A DNA stretch of 64,000 bases from Streptomyces sp. Je 1-369. Lineage in GTDB: Bacteria > Actinomycetota > Actinomycetes > Streptomycetales > Streptomycetaceae. Made by a program: the position numbers and the translations under genes. Within the stretch, counting starts at the first letter, position 1, and each line of letters opens with the position of its first letter. This document shows positions 43,174 through 54,291 of this stretch, one piece after another. Under the pieces are notes generated by a model, which worked only from the letters and a program-made list of their open reading frames with translations, searched no databases and was not told the origin of the DNA. The DNA lies in contig NZ_CP101750.1 in assembly GCF_026810505.1 (NCBI RefSeq), positions 8,730,515 to 8,794,514 on the forward strand. Reading direction: 5' to 3'.

Positions 43174-44381
43174 CTGCCGTCGCGGTCACCGGCATGGGCA
43201 TCGCCGCCCCCAACGGCCTGGGCGCGGCCGACTACTGGGCGGCCACCCTCGGCGCGAAGAGCGGCATCGGCCGCATCACCCGCTTCGACCCCTCGAGCTA
43301 CCCCGCCCAACTGGCCGGGGAGATCCCCGGGTTCGAGGCGGCGGAGCACCTGCCGGGCCGGCTGCTGCCGCAGACCGACCGCGTCACCCGGCTCTCGCTG
43401 GCCGCCGCGGACTGGGCGCTGGCCGACGCCGGGGTGGACGTGGCCGCCTTCGACCCGCTGGACATGGGGGTGGTCACCGCAAGCCACGCCGGCGGCTTCG
43501 AGTTCGGCCAGGACGAACTGCAGAAACTGTGGGCCAAGGGCAGCCAGTTCGTCTCCGCCTACCAGTCCTTCGCCTGGTTCTACGCGGTCAACAGCGGCCA
43601 GATCTCCATCCGGCACGGCATGAAGGGGCCCAGCGGCGTCGTCGTCAGCGACCAGGCCGGCGGCCTGGACGCCCTTGCGCAGGCCCGCCGCCTCATCCGC
43701 AAGGGCACCCCGCTGATCGTGGGCGGCGCCGTGGACGCCTCGGTGTGCCCCTGGGGCTGGGTGGCCCAGCTCGCCGGCGGCCGCATGAGCGACAGCGACG
43801 AACCCACCCGCGCCTACCTGCCCTTCGACCGCGACGCCCGCGGCTACGTGCCCGGCGAGGGCGGCGCCCTGCTCACCCTGGAACCCACCGAGGCCGCCCG
43901 CGCCCGCGGCGCCACCCTCTACGGCGAACTCGCCGGCTACGGAGCGACCATCGACCCGCCCCCGCACAGCGGCCGCCCCTCCACCCTGCGCACCGCGATG
44001 CGCACCGCACTGCAGGACGCCGCCGCCGCGCCCGGCGACATCGACGTGGTCTTCGCCGACGGCGCGGGCGTACCCGACCTGGACCGGGCCGAGGCCGCGG
44101 CGATCAGCGAGGTGTTCGGCCCGGGCCGCGTCCCGGTCACCGTGCCCAAGACGATGACCGGCCGCCTGCACTCCGGCGCCGCGCCCCTGGACGTGGCCTG
44201 CGCGCTCCTGGCGATGCGCGCCGGCCTCATCCCGCCCACCGTCCACATCGACCCCTGTCCCGAGTACGACCTGGACCTGGTCCTGTACCAGGCGCGCCCG
44301 GCCGCGCTGCGCACCGCGCTGGTGCTGGCCCGCGGCCACGGCGGGTTCAACTCCGCGATGGTCGTGCGCGCCGGACAGTGA
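43170..44381 (+). CDS. ketosynthase beta subunit / chain length factor
   Basis: 403 aa. It is KS-like, but the active-site Cys is replaced by Gln162 in [15 protein letters not shown], the hallmark of chain length factors; the His pair of KS is also lost. It forms the heterodimer with KS-alpha, decarboxylates malonyl-ACP for priming, and sets chain length. Start overlaps KS-alpha by 4 nt. Confidence 0.95.
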   Translation: MTAVAVTGMGIAAPNGLGAADYWAATLGAKSGIGRITRFDPSSYPAQLAGEIPGFEAAEHLPGRLLPQTDRVTRLSLAAADWALADAGVDVAAFDPLDMGVVTASHAGGFEFGQDELQKLWAKGSQFVSAYQSFAWFYAVNSGQISIRHGMKGPSGVVVSDQAGGLDALAQARRLIRKGTPLIVGGAVDASVCPWGWVAQLAGGRMSDSDEPTRAYLPFDRDARGYVPGEGGALLTLEPTEAARARGATLYGELAGYGATIDPPPHSGRPSTLRTAMRTALQDAAAAPGDIDVVFADGAGVPDLDRAEAAAISEVFGPGRVPVTVPKTMTGRLHSGAAPLDVACALLAMRAGLIPPTVHIDPCPEYDLDLVLYQARPAALRTALVLARGHGGFNSAMVVRAGQ

Positions 44382-44454
44382 ACCGCCCCGCGGCACACCG
44401 GCGGCGCCCTGCCGCCTTGCCGGCCGGGCCCGAGACGAAGGAAGCAGACCAACC

Positions 44455-44724
44455 ATGAGCGAGCAGCCCTTCACCCTGGACGACCTCACGCGCATCCTCG
44501 TCGAGGCCGCGGGCGCCGACGAGGCCGCCCCGCTGGACGACGACATCCTGGACACCGCCTTCGGCCTGCTGGGCTATGAGTCGCTGGCCCTGCTGGAGAC
44601 CGGCGGCTGCATCGAGCGCGAGTACGGCATCGCGCTGGACGACGACACGCTGAGCGACGACCTGACCCCGAGGGAACTGATCCACACCGTCAACGAGCGG
44701 CTGGCCGCCGCCCGCGTGGCCTGA
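44455..44724 (+). CDS. acyl carrier protein of type II PKS
   Basis: 89 aa. Ser43 in FGLLGYESLALLETG is the phosphopantetheine attachment site (DSL/ESL motif), followed by the usual REYGIALDDDTL helix III region. It holds the growing poly-beta-keto chain. It lies 73 nt after the chain length factor and 13 nt before the ketoreductase. Confidence 0.95.
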   Translation: MSEQPFTLDDLTRILVEAAGADEAAPLDDDILDTAFGLLGYESLALLETGGCIEREYGIALDDDTLSDDLTPRELIHTVNERLAAARVA

Positions 44725-44737
44725 GAGGACACCCGCC

Positions 44738-45523
44738 ATGACACAGACCGCCCCCCGCCTCGCCCTGGTCACCGGCGCCACCAGCGGCATCGGCCTGGCC
44801 GCCGCCCGCCTGCTCGCCCAGCAGGGCCACCGAATCTTCCTGGGCGCCCGCACCGACAGCGACGTCGTCGCCACCGTCAAGTCCCTGCGCAACGACGGCC
44901 TGGAGGCCGAGGGCCAGGTCCTCGACGTGCGCGACGGCGCCTCCGTCACCGCGTTCGTGGCCGCCGCCGTGGAGCGGTTCGGGCCCGTGGACGTGCTGGT
45001 CAACAACGCCGGCCGGTCCGGCGGCGGGGTGACCGCGCAGCTCACCGACGAACTGTGGGACGACGTCATCGACACCAACCTCAACAGCGTCTTCCGCATG
45101 ACCCGCGCCGTCCTGACCACCGGCCGCATGCAGGAGGGCGGCCGCGGCCGCATCATCAACGTCGCCTCCACCGCCGGCAAGCAGGGCGTCGTGCTCGGCG
45201 CCCCCTACTCCGCCTCCAAACACGGCGTCGTCGGCTTCACCAAGGCGCTCGGCAACGAGCTCGCGCCCAGCGGCATCACTGTCAACGCCGTATGCCCCGG
45301 CTACGTGGAGACCCCCATGGCCCAGCGCGTGCGCCAGGGCTACGCCGCCGCCTACGACACCACCGAGGAGGCGATCCTCACCAAGTTCCAGGCCAAGATC
45401 CCCCTGGGCCGCTACAGCACCCCCGAGGAAGTCGCCGGCCTCATCGGCTACCTCGCCTCCGACACCGCCGCCTCCATCACCTCCCAGGCCCTCAACGTCT
45501 GCGGCGGACTCGGCAACTTCTGA
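44738..45523 (+). CDS. polyketide ketoreductase (C-9 KR type)
   Basis: 261 aa. SDR fold: NADPH motif TGATSGIGLAAARLL, NNAGRSGGGVT, catalytic Ser144 (NVASTAGKQG), Tyr157 and Lys161 (APYSASKHGVVGF). It has the type II KR ending LASDTAASITSQALNVCGGLGNF. It reduces the C-9 carbonyl of the nascent chain after first-ring closure, as act KR and JadE do. Confidence 0.95.
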   Translation: MTQTAPRLALVTGATSGIGLAAARLLAQQGHRIFLGARTDSDVVATVKSLRNDGLEAEGQVLDVRDGASVTAFVAAAVERFGPVDVLVNNAGRSGGGVTAQLTDELWDDVIDTNLNSVFRMTRAVLTTGRMQEGGRGRIINVASTAGKQGVVLGAPYSASKHGVVGFTKALGNELAPSGITVNAVCPGYVETPMAQRVRQGYAAAYDTTEEAILTKFQAKIPLGRYSTPEEVAGLIGYLASDTAASITSQALNVCGGLGNF

Positions 45524-45565
45524 CCGCCCCGATCGCCCCGCCCCGATCGCCCCGCCCCGCCCGCC
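45524..45565. repeat. three 14-nt units (CCGCCCCGATCGCC) after the KR stop
   Basis: 45524-45537 and 45538-45551 are identical; a third is degenerate. They fill the start of the 62-nt gap before the aromatase/cyclase. Confidence 0.8.
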
Positions 45566-45585
45566 CCGTACGAGGAGCACCTGCC

Positions 45586-46530
45586 ATGACGACGCGTCAG
45601 GTCGAGCACGAGATCACCATCGGCGCGCCCGCGGCCACGGTCTACCGCCTGCTGGCGGACGTGAGCCACTGGCCGCAGATCTTCCCGCCCACCATCCACG
45701 TCGAGCGCGAGGAGACGGGCGAGCACCAGGAGCGCATCCGCATCTGGGCCACCGCCAACGGCGAGCCCAAGAACTGGACCTCGCGCCGCACCCTGGACCC
45801 CGAGGGCCTGCGCATCGTCTTCCGCCAGGAGGTCACCACCGCGCCCGTCGCCGCGATGGGCGGCACCTGGATCGTCGAGCCGCAGGGCCAGGACACCTCC
45901 CGGGTGCGGCTGCTGCACGACTACCGGGCCATCGACGACGACCCGGCGGACCTGCGGTGGATCGAGAGGGCCGTGGACACCAACAGCACCGCGGAACTGG
46001 CCGCCCTCAAGGACAACGTCGAACACGCCCACGCCGCCGAGCGCGAGGACCTGGTCTTCTCCTTCACCGACACCGTGGAGATCAACGGCGCCGCCAAGGA
46101 CGCCTTCGACTTCGTCAACGAGGCCGGGCGCTGGCCCGAACGGCTGCCGCACGTGGCCACCGTACGCTTCGAAGAACCCGCCCCCGGCCTGCAGATCCTG
46201 GAGATGGACACCCGCGCCAAGGACGGCTCGGTGCACACCACCAAGTCCTACCGGGTCGCCCTGGACACCCGCAAAATCGCCTACAAGCAGGTCACCCTGC
46301 CCGCCCTGATGACCCTGCACACCGGCTACTGGACCTTCACCGACACCGGCCGGGGCACCACCGAGGCCGCCTCCCAGCACACCGTGTCGATCAACACCGC
46401 CAACATCGCCAAGATCCTCGGCGACCGGGCCACCGCCGCCGACGCCCGCGCCTACGTGCACAGCGCGCTGTCCACCAACAGCCGCGCCACGCTGGGCCAT
46501 GCCAAGGACTACGCGGAGCGGACCCACTGA
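45586..46530 (+). CDS. didomain aromatase/cyclase (SRPBCC)
   Basis: 314 aa with GAGGAG upstream of ATG. It has two START/SRPBCC domains. The first (~1-140) shows EHEITIGAPAATVYRLLADVSHWPQIFPPT. The second (~160-300) begins TVEINGAAKDAFDFVNEAGRWPERLP. Such didomain enzymes (JadD, PgaL, ActVII position) cyclise and aromatise the first ring of KR-reduced polyketides, consistent with the KR gene immediately upstream. Confidence 0.93.
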   Translation: MTTRQVEHEITIGAPAATVYRLLADVSHWPQIFPPTIHVEREETGEHQERIRIWATANGEPKNWTSRRTLDPEGLRIVFRQEVTTAPVAAMGGTWIVEPQGQDTSRVRLLHDYRAIDDDPADLRWIERAVDTNSTAELAALKDNVEHAHAAEREDLVFSFTDTVEINGAAKDAFDFVNEAGRWPERLPHVATVRFEEPAPGLQILEMDTRAKDGSVHTTKSYRVALDTRKIAYKQVTLPALMTLHTGYWTFTDTGRGTTEAASQHTVSINTANIAKILGDRATAADARAYVHSALSTNSRATLGHAKDYAERTH

Positions 46531-46531
46531 C

Positions 46532-48076
<1,545 letters not shown>

Positions 48077-48125
48077 CGCACTGACGAGCACCCGACATCC
48101 GCGAGCAAGGAGAGGCAGGACAATC

Positions 48126-49721
48126 ATGGCGGGGACAGCGGCGGACACCGACAACACCCACGAAACCCACCACGCCCACGACACCCATGACACCCACGAC
48201 ACCCATGACACCGACGTCATCGTGGTCGGCGCCGGCCCGGCGGGCCTGATGCTCGCGGGCGAACTGCGCCTGGGCGGGGCACGCGTCACCCTCCTGGAGC
48301 GGCTCGCCGAGCCGACAGGGCAGTCGCGGGGACTTGGTTTCACCGCCCGGGCCATGGAGGTCTTCGACCAGCGCGGACTGCTGCCCCGCTTCGGTCAGGG
48401 CGAAAGCCTGGAGGTCAGCCCGCTGGGCCACTTCGGCGGAGTGCAGTTCGACTACACCGCGCTGGAGGACGCCCACTTCGGGGCCCGCGGCATCCCGCAG
48501 AACGAGACCGAGGCGGTCCTGGAGACCTGGGCCAGGGAGCTCGGTGCGGACATCCGGCGCGGCTGGCAGGTGACGGAGCTGGCCGAGGGCTTCCTGGACG
48601 GCGACCACGTCGAGGTCACCGCCCGCACCCCCGAGGGGCCCCGCCGGCTGCGCGCGGCCTACCTGGTGGGCTGCGACGGCGGACAGAGCAGCATCCGCAA
48701 GGCGGCCGGCTTCGACTTCCCCGGCCTGCCCGCCACCCGCACCATGTACCTGGCCGACGTCGTGGGCTGTGGCCTCAAGCCCCGCTTCCTGGGCGAACGG
48801 CTGCCCAACGGCATGGTGATGGCGGCCCCGCTCAAGGAGGGCGTGGACCGCATCATCGTCTGCCCGCACGGCGTCCCGGCCCAGGAGCGCGACGAGGACA
48901 TCACCTTCGCCGAAGTCGCCGCCGCCTGGCAGCACATCACCGGCGAGGACATCAGCGCCGGCGGCGCGCAGTGGGTCAGCTCCTTCAGCGACGCCACCCG
49001 CCAGGCCGACACCTACCGGCGCGGACGGGTGCTGCTGGCGGGCGACGCGGCGCACATCCACCTGCCCGCGGGCGGGCAGGGGCTGAGCACCGGCGTGCAG
49101 GACGCGGTCAACCTCGGCTGGAAACTGGCCGCCACGGTCCGCGGCACCGCCCCGGCGGGCCTGCTGGACACCTACCACGCGGAGCGGCACCCGGTCGGGC
49201 AGCGGCTGCTGATGAACACCCGCGCGCAGGGCATCGTCTTCCTGGGCGGCGCACAGTCGGACCCGCTGCGCGCCCTGTTCACCGAACTCCTCGCACACGA
49301 CGAGGTCAGACGCCACCTGGCCGGCATCGTCAGCCACCTGGACATCCACTACGACATGACCCCGCCCGGCACGGAGCCGCCGCCGTCCCCCCACCCCCTG
49401 CTCGGCCGCCGCCTGCCCAAGCGCCCCCTGACCGGCGCCGACGGCGAGAGCGACACCGCCCGCCTGCTGCACCCCGCCCGCGGCATCCTGCTCGACCTGG
49501 CCGACGACCCCGCCCTGCGCGCCGCAGCCGCCCCCTGGACCGACCGCGTCCACACGGTGACGGCCACCGCCAAACCGGCGGAGGGCACCACCGACGTCCT
49601 GACCCCCCTGGACGCCCTCCTGATACGCCCCGACGGCCACGTGGCCTGGACCAGCAAGGACACCCCCGCCGCCCTGACCGCCGCCCTGACCCGGTGGTTC
49701 GGCCCGGAACGGACGGCGTAG
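48126..49721 (+). CDS. FAD-dependent aromatic hydroxylase with His/Asp/Thr-repeat leader
   Basis: 531 aa. Residues ~5-30 are a low-complexity leader built of repeated HDT units (coded by an 18-nt repeat at ~48177-48212), ending at DVIVVGAGPAGLMLAGEL. DG motif YLVGCDGGQSSIRK, GD motif RVLLAGDAAHIHLPAGGQG, and C-terminal DGHVAWTSKDTPAALT. It resembles the hydroxylase at 39097 more than the one at 46532. The leader could bind metal ions, but repeat slippage is an equally simple origin. It is translated together with the next hydrolase (stop and start share a base). Confidence 0.87.
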   Translation: MAGTAADTDNTHETHHAHDTHDTHDTHDTDVIVVGAGPAGLMLAGELRLGGARVTLLERLAEPTGQSRGLGFTARAMEVFDQRGLLPRFGQGESLEVSPLGHFGGVQFDYTALEDAHFGARGIPQNETEAVLETWARELGADIRRGWQVTELAEGFLDGDHVEVTARTPEGPRRLRAAYLVGCDGGQSSIRKAAGFDFPGLPATRTMYLADVVGCGLKPRFLGERLPNGMVMAAPLKEGVDRIIVCPHGVPAQERDEDITFAEVAAAWQHITGEDISAGGAQWVSSFSDATRQADTYRRGRVLLAGDAAHIHLPAGGQGLSTGVQDAVNLGWKLAATVRGTAPAGLLDTYHAERHPVGQRLLMNTRAQGIVFLGGAQSDPLRALFTELLAHDEVRRHLAGIVSHLDIHYDMTPPGTEPPPSPHPLLGRRLPKRPLTGADGESDTARLLHPARGILLDLADDPALRAAAAPWTDRVHTVTATAKPAEGTTDVLTPLDALLIRPDGHVAWTSKDTPAALTAALTRWFGPERTA

Positions 49722-50839
49722 TGCCAACGGCCCCTGGGGCGCCGGAGGCTGCGCCAACGGCTCCCGGGGCGGGCGGGGCGGCCGCCGCACGCGAGAGACC
49801 GACGCCGCGGGCCCGGCGGGAGGCGGGCGAAGGAGTGCCAACGGCCCCCGGCGCGGCTGAGCCCGCCACGTGTGCGGCGCCGGTGCCTGCGCCGGTGGCC
49901 CGGCGCGGGGCGGGCCGGGCAGTGCCGACGCCAACAACCCCTGCCCCGGCCGCCGTTGCCCCGTGCGGGGGGCAGCCGGGCGAAGTCCGCGCGGTCGTCC
50001 TGGACGCCGCCGGGCTCTCTCTGTCCGGCCTGCTGTGCGAACCCGCGGGGCCCCCGCGCGCACTGGTCGTAGCAGTGCACGGCGGCGGCATGAGCGCCGG
50101 GTACTTCAACGGGCAGGCCCGCCCCGAGCTGTCCCTGCTGCGCCTGGGGGCCCGGCTCGGCTGCACCGTGCTGGCCCTCGACCGGCCCGGCTACGGCCGG
50201 TCGAGGGCCGCGCTGCCCGAGGGCCTGCCGCTGGCGGAGCAGACGCCGCTGCTGCGCGCGGCCCTCGCCGACTTCGCCCGCCGCCACCCGGTGGGCGCAG
50301 GCCACTTCCTGCTGGCGCACTCCTTCGGCGGCAAGCTGGCCCTCTCCCTCGCCGCGCACGCCCAGGACGGCGAGGGGCTGCTCGGCGTGGACATCTCGGG
50401 CTGCGGACGGCGGTACGCGCCGGGCGCCGAGGACGAGGTGCGCCACGACCGTCCCGCCGCCCGGCGCCGGCACTGGGGGCCGCTGCGGCTGTACCCGCCG
50501 GGCACCTTTAGGGCCAGCGCGGACACGGTCGCGCCGATGCCGCCCCGGGAGGCGGCCGATCTCACCGCCTGGCCGGGGACGTTCGACCGCCTCGCGCCGC
50601 GGGTGCGGGTGCCGGTGCGGTTCACCTTCGCCGAGCATGAGCTGTGGTGGCGCAGGCAGGAGGCCGACCTGGCAGCGCTGGCGGCCGGTTTCACCGCCGC
50701 GCCCCGCGTCCTGCTGGAGCACCAGCCGGGCGCGGGGCACAACATCAGCCTGGGCTGGGCGGCCCGCGCCTACCACCTGCGGGCCCTGGCGTTCCTGGAG
50801 GAGTGCCTGCCCCCGGGCGCCACCGCGCCCGGGAGCTGA
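49721..50839 (+). CDS. alpha/beta hydrolase with Ala/Pro-rich N-terminal extension
   Basis: Up to 372 aa from a GTG that shares a base with the TAG of the preceding hydroxylase. The first ~85 residues are an Ala/Pro/Arg-rich segment with VPTAPGA repeats; internal GTGs (for example near 49834) could be the true start. The hydrolase domain (~90-365) has ALVVAVHGGGMSAGYF, nucleophile FLLAHSFGGKLALSL (Ser) and the His in QPGAGHNISLGW. It is the last gene of the PKS operon and a candidate thioesterase/esterase or tailoring hydrolase. Confidence 0.75.
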   Translation: MPTAPGAPEAAPTAPGAGGAAAARERPTPRARREAGEGVPTAPGAAEPATCAAPVPAPVARRGAGRAVPTPTTPAPAAVAPCGGQPGEVRAVVLDAAGLSLSGLLCEPAGPPRALVVAVHGGGMSAGYFNGQARPELSLLRLGARLGCTVLALDRPGYGRSRAALPEGLPLAEQTPLLRAALADFARRHPVGAGHFLLAHSFGGKLALSLAAHAQDGEGLLGVDISGCGRRYAPGAEDEVRHDRPAARRRHWGPLRLYPPGTFRASADTVAPMPPREAADLTAWPGTFDRLAPRVRVPVRFTFAEHELWWRRQEADLAALAAGFTAAPRVLLEHQPGAGHNISLGWAARAYHLRALAFLEECLPPGATAPGS

Positions 50840-50846
50840 CCGCGGC

Positions 50847-51722
50847 TCAGGCGTCCAGGACCACGATGTCCAGTTCCCGCAGCCGCTCGGGCCCGGCCAC
50901 CAGGTCGATCGCGGCGATCCTCCCGTCCTCGATGGTGAAGTTGAAGACCACGATGGGGCGGACCTTGGACTGCCACACCGCTCCCACCGACCCGTCGATG
51001 AGCGCGATGCGCGCCGCTTCCGCCCCGCCGGAGAAGATGCTCGCCACGCCCTCGGCGCCCTCGGTCAGCGGCGCGGCCCCGATGCGCACCGCCGTGTCGT
51101 CGGCATGCATGGAGGCGTCGGGGGCCAGCAGGGTGAGCAGCCGCTCGAACTCCCCGTTGCGCGCGGCGGTCAGGAAGGCGTCCACGACCTTGTGCTGGCG
51201 CTGCAGGTCGGGCAGGGGAGAGGCGCCGTGCACCCGCCGGCGGGCCCGGCTGGCCAGCTGCCGGGTGGCCGCCGGACTGCGCCCGATGATTGCGGCGATG
51301 TCGGCGAACGGCACGGCGAAGGTGTCGTGCAGGACGAAGGCGAGGCGCTCGTCGGGGTCGAGGGTGTCCAGGACCACCAGCATCGCCAGGCCCACCGAGT
51401 CGGCGAGCACGGCCGCCTGCTCGGGATCGGAGGTGTCCTCGGTACGGGGCTCGTCCGAGGGCTCGGCGTGCTCGGCCAGGAACTCCTCACGCCGGTTGCG
51501 GGCGCGCAGCATGTCCAGGCAGACCCGGCTCACCACCGTGGTGAGCCAGCCGTCGAGGTTCTCCACACTGTCGGTCTCGGTGCGGTGCAGCCGGATCCAG
51601 GCCTCCTGCACGGCGTCCTCGGCCTCATCGGTCGCGCCGAGCATGCGGTGGGCCACGGCCTGCAGCCGCGGCCGCTTCTCCTCGAACGCGCGCGCCAACC
51701 GTTCGTTTTCCTGCATGACCAC
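50847..51722 (-). CDS. ECF sigma factor of the SigJ/ECF41 type with C-terminal SnoaL-like domain
   Basis: 291 aa from GTG 51722 (AAGGGG 6 nt before); ATG 51716 is an alternative. Sigma region 2 is visible as LQAVAHRMLGATDEAEDAVQEAWIRLH, and region 4 as FVLHDTFAVPFADIAAIIGRSPAATRQLASRARRR, by position 25-51 and 129-163. A C-terminal NTF2/SnoaL-like domain (~180-290) replaces an anti-sigma factor, as in ECF41. The DGGGK motif of that domain is degenerate (ADDTAVRIG). Three ECF41-type promoters in this window, two flanking this gene's neighbourhood, are its likely targets. Confidence 0.88.
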   Translation of the reverse strand: MVMQENERLARAFEEKRPRLQAVAHRMLGATDEAEDAVQEAWIRLHRTETDSVENLDGWLTTVVSRVCLDMLRARNRREEFLAEHAEPSDEPRTEDTSDPEQAAVLADSVGLAMLVVLDTLDPDERLAFVLHDTFAVPFADIAAIIGRSPAATRQLASRARRRVHGASPLPDLQRQHKVVDAFLTAARNGEFERLLTLLAPDASMHADDTAVRIGAAPLTEGAEGVASIFSGGAEAARIALIDGSVGAVWQSKVRPIVVFNFTIEDGRIAAIDLVAGPERLRELDIVVLDA

Positions 51723-51750
51723 CGTCGTCCCCTTCGATCCCGGTCGGTGT

Positions 51751-51801
51751 GTGACAAACGCCTGTCACATCTTCGCGCTGCCGGGCGTCATAGCAGTGAC
51801 G
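51751..51801 (+). promoter_or_regulatory. ECF41-type promoter between the sigma factor and MMPL genes
   Basis: -35 TGTCACA (51763-51769), 16 nt, -10 CGTC (51786-51789), reading toward the MMPL gene ~148 nt away. It has the same nested repeats as at 24682: GTGAC-N8-GTCAC and CGTCA-N6-TGACG. An inverted -35 copy (TGTGACA, 51750-51756) faces the sigma gene, but without a clear -10 on that side. Confidence 0.75.
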
Positions 51802-51936
51802 AACGGGACCACCCGCGTGTGACGGGATGCGGCCGCGCAGGCTTCGACCAGGCGCCGCGCCCCTGGTCGCGCTCTCCCCAAATTTTTCAAGAGCGGAGCT
51901 GTCCGAAGCAGGCTCCCTGACCCTTTGCGAGCAACC

Positions 51937-54120
51937 ATGACAACGCTACGTCGTCGACCAGACACCCACAGTGACAGTCCAGGCGCCGCAGCCGGATTCC
52001 TGGCCCGCTATGCCCGCATGGTCAGCGGACGCCGCTCCAAGTGGGCCGTACTCCTCATCTGGCTCGTGCTCATCTCCGCCGGCGGCTCCCTCGCCGCCAA
52101 ACTGGGCGACGTCCAGGACAACGACCCCGAGACCTGGCTGCCCTCCAGCGCCCAGTCCACCCACGCCGTCGAACTGGCCGAGAAGCACTTCGCCGACAAG
52201 GACAGCAGCACCGCGATCATCATCTACGCCCGCGGCGGCGGACTCACCGACGCCGACCGGGACAAGATCGCAGCCGACCGCGCCGCCCTCCAGGACGACA
52301 TCGCCGTCGGCGACGTCGCCAAACCCCAGGTCTCCAAGGACGACAAGGCCGCCTTCCTCAGCTACCCGCTGCGCACCAGCCCCAGCGACAACAAAGTACT
52401 CACCGACGCCGTCGGCGACTCCGAGGACATCGTCAAGAAAGACGCACCCGACGGCCTGGACATCCGCATCGCCGGCGAGGCCGGCAGCGTCCGCGACTTC
52501 GCCGAGGTCTACAGCGGCATGGACGGCGCCCTGCTCGGCGCGGCCCTCGGCGTCGTCGCCCTGCTGCTCCTGCTGACCTACCGCAGCCCCGTCCTGTGGA
52601 TCGTCCCGCTGCTCACCGTCTTCCTGGCCAGCCAGGTCGCCAGCGGCGTGGTCTACCTCCTGGCCAAACACGCCGGCCTGCTCGTCAACGGACTCAGCGC
52701 GTACATCCTGATGATCCTGTGCGTGGGCGTCGGCACCGACTACGCCCTGCTGCTCATCGCCCGATACCGCGAGGAACTGCACCGCCACGCCGACCGCCAC
52801 GAAGCGATGCAGATCGCCGTACGCCGCTCCCTGCCCGCACTCGCCGCCTCCGCGGCCACCGTCGGCGTGGCCACGCTCTGCCTGGTCTTCGGCAGCATGA
52901 ACTCCACCCAGGGCCTGGGCCCGGTCGTGGCCATCGGCATCGCGGTGGTCTTCCTGGCGATGACCTCCCTGCTGCCCGCCCTGCTGGTCATCCTGGGCCG
53001 CTGGACGTTCTGGCCCTTCGTGCCGCGCCACACCCCCGGCTACGACGCCAGCGCGGAGAACGAGCACGGCACCTGGGCCCGCGTGGCAGGCGCCGTGGGC
53101 CGCAGGCCCCGCGTCATCTGGGCCGCCTCCATCGGCGTCCTGGCCGTCCTGGCCCTTGGCACCGCCACAGTGGAGACCGGCCAGACCCAGGCCGAGCAGT
53201 TCACCAAGTCCGTCGACTCCGTGGAGGGCCAGCACCTGCTGGCCAAGCACTTCCCCGCCGGCTCCTCCGCACCCGCCGACATCTACGTGCCCGCCGCCGG
53301 AGCCGACACCGCACTGCGGACCGTCAAGGACGTCCCCGGCGTCGAATCCGCCGCCACCCAGCGCACCGCGGGCGGCTGGACCCACCTGACCGCCGTCTTC
53401 GCGGACGCCCCCGACACCGCCGGGGCCAAGGACACCGTCGAGCGGATGCGCACCGCCCTGGACAGGACACAAGGTGAGAGCGCCGAGGCGGTCGTGGGCG
53501 GCCAGACCGCGATCGTCCTGGACACCTCCGACGCCCAGAAGGACGAGGAGATGCTCCTCATCCCGCTGATCCTCGCGGTCGTCCTGCTCATGCTGATCCT
53601 GGTGCTGCGCGCGGTGGTCGCCCCGCTGGTCCTGCTGGCCTCGGTGGTCGTCTCCTTCGCCGCCGCCGTCGGCGCGGCCTCCCTGCTCTTCCACGCCATC
53701 GACTACCCCCGCATCGACCGCGGACTGCTGCTGATCGGCTTCCTGTTCCTGGTCGCCCTCGGGGTGGACTACACGATCTTCCTGATGGCCCGGGTCCGCG
53801 AAGAGGTCAAACTCCGCGGCCACCGCGAGGGCACCCTCACCGGCCTCACCGTCACCGGCGGCGTCATCACCTCCGCGGGCGTCGTCCTGGCCGCCACCTT
53901 CTGCGTGCTGGCCGCCATCCCCACCGTGGCCTCCCTGCAGCAGGGCCTGCTCATCGCGATCGGCATCCTCCTGGACACCTTCCTGGTGCGCAGCCTGCTC
54001 ATCCCCGCCCTCTCCCTCAGCATCGGCCCGCGCATCTGGCGCCCGGGCCACCCCGAGGACGAGGCGCCGCTGCCCGGCGAGCGCCCCGCACAGACCGCCC
54101 GCGTCGACGTCGGCACCTGA
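51937..54120 (+). CDS. MMPL/RND family transporter
   Basis: 727 aa. It has two repeats of six membrane helices with large extracytoplasmic loops. Helix 1 is WAVLLIWLVLISAGGSLAAK, followed by a soluble loop (DNDPETWLPSSAQSTHAVELAEKHF in part). Helices 2-6 include ILMILCVGVGTDYALLLIARYREEL with the conserved Asp-Tyr, and the second half repeats this with FLVALGVDYTIFLMARVREEV. It probably exports the polyketide or lipids using proton motive force. Its position between the PKS and the hydrazine genes makes it the likely self-resistance exporter. It is preceded by an ECF41-type promoter. Confidence 0.92.
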   Translation: MTTLRRRPDTHSDSPGAAAGFLARYARMVSGRRSKWAVLLIWLVLISAGGSLAAKLGDVQDNDPETWLPSSAQSTHAVELAEKHFADKDSSTAIIIYARGGGLTDADRDKIAADRAALQDDIAVGDVAKPQVSKDDKAAFLSYPLRTSPSDNKVLTDAVGDSEDIVKKDAPDGLDIRIAGEAGSVRDFAEVYSGMDGALLGAALGVVALLLLLTYRSPVLWIVPLLTVFLASQVASGVVYLLAKHAGLLVNGLSAYILMILCVGVGTDYALLLIARYREELHRHADRHEAMQIAVRRSLPALAASAATVGVATLCLVFGSMNSTQGLGPVVAIGIAVVFLAMTSLLPALLVILGRWTFWPFVPRHTPGYDASAENEHGTWARVAGAVGRRPRVIWAASIGVLAVLALGTATVETGQTQAEQFTKSVDSVEGQHLLAKHFPAGSSAPADIYVPAAGADTALRTVKDVPGVESAATQRTAGGWTHLTAVFADAPDTAGAKDTVERMRTALDRTQGESAEAVVGGQTAIVLDTSDAQKDEEMLLIPLILAVVLLMLILVLRAVVAPLVLLASVVVSFAAAVGAASLLFHAIDYPRIDRGLLLIGFLFLVALGVDYTIFLMARVREEVKLRGHREGTLTGLTVTGGVITSAGVVLAATFCVLAAIPTVASLQQGLLIAIGILLDTFLVRSLLIPALSLSIGPRIWRPGHPEDEAPLPGERPAQTARVDVGT

Positions 54121-54196
54121 CCGGCGCGCCGGACGGAAGGGGGCGCCGCGCCGAATCCCCCGCGGCGCGCGCCCCCGCCCCACCCCCGCAGCCCCG

Positions 54197-54247
54197 GTGA
54201 CCTGCCGCTGTCACACTCACCCGCCCCCGATCGTCATAGAAGTGACG
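54197..54247 (+). promoter_or_regulatory. ECF41-type promoter in front of the AhpD-like gene
   Basis: -35 TGTCACA (54209-54215), 16 nt, -10 CGTC (54232-54235), with GTGAC-N8-GTCAC and CGTCA-N6-TGACG. The spacer differs from the other two copies while the motifs are conserved. The AhpD-like ATG is ~57 nt downstream. Confidence 0.78.
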
Positions 54248-54291
54248 CTGCCTGAAAGCGGCGTCGATGTTGATCCAAGAGAGGAAAAATC

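Noticed and set aside
51946..54183. 745-codon minus-strand frame opposite the MMPL transporter
   Set aside because: Gly/Asp/Gln-rich composition with no domains; the plus strand encodes a complete MMPL protein.
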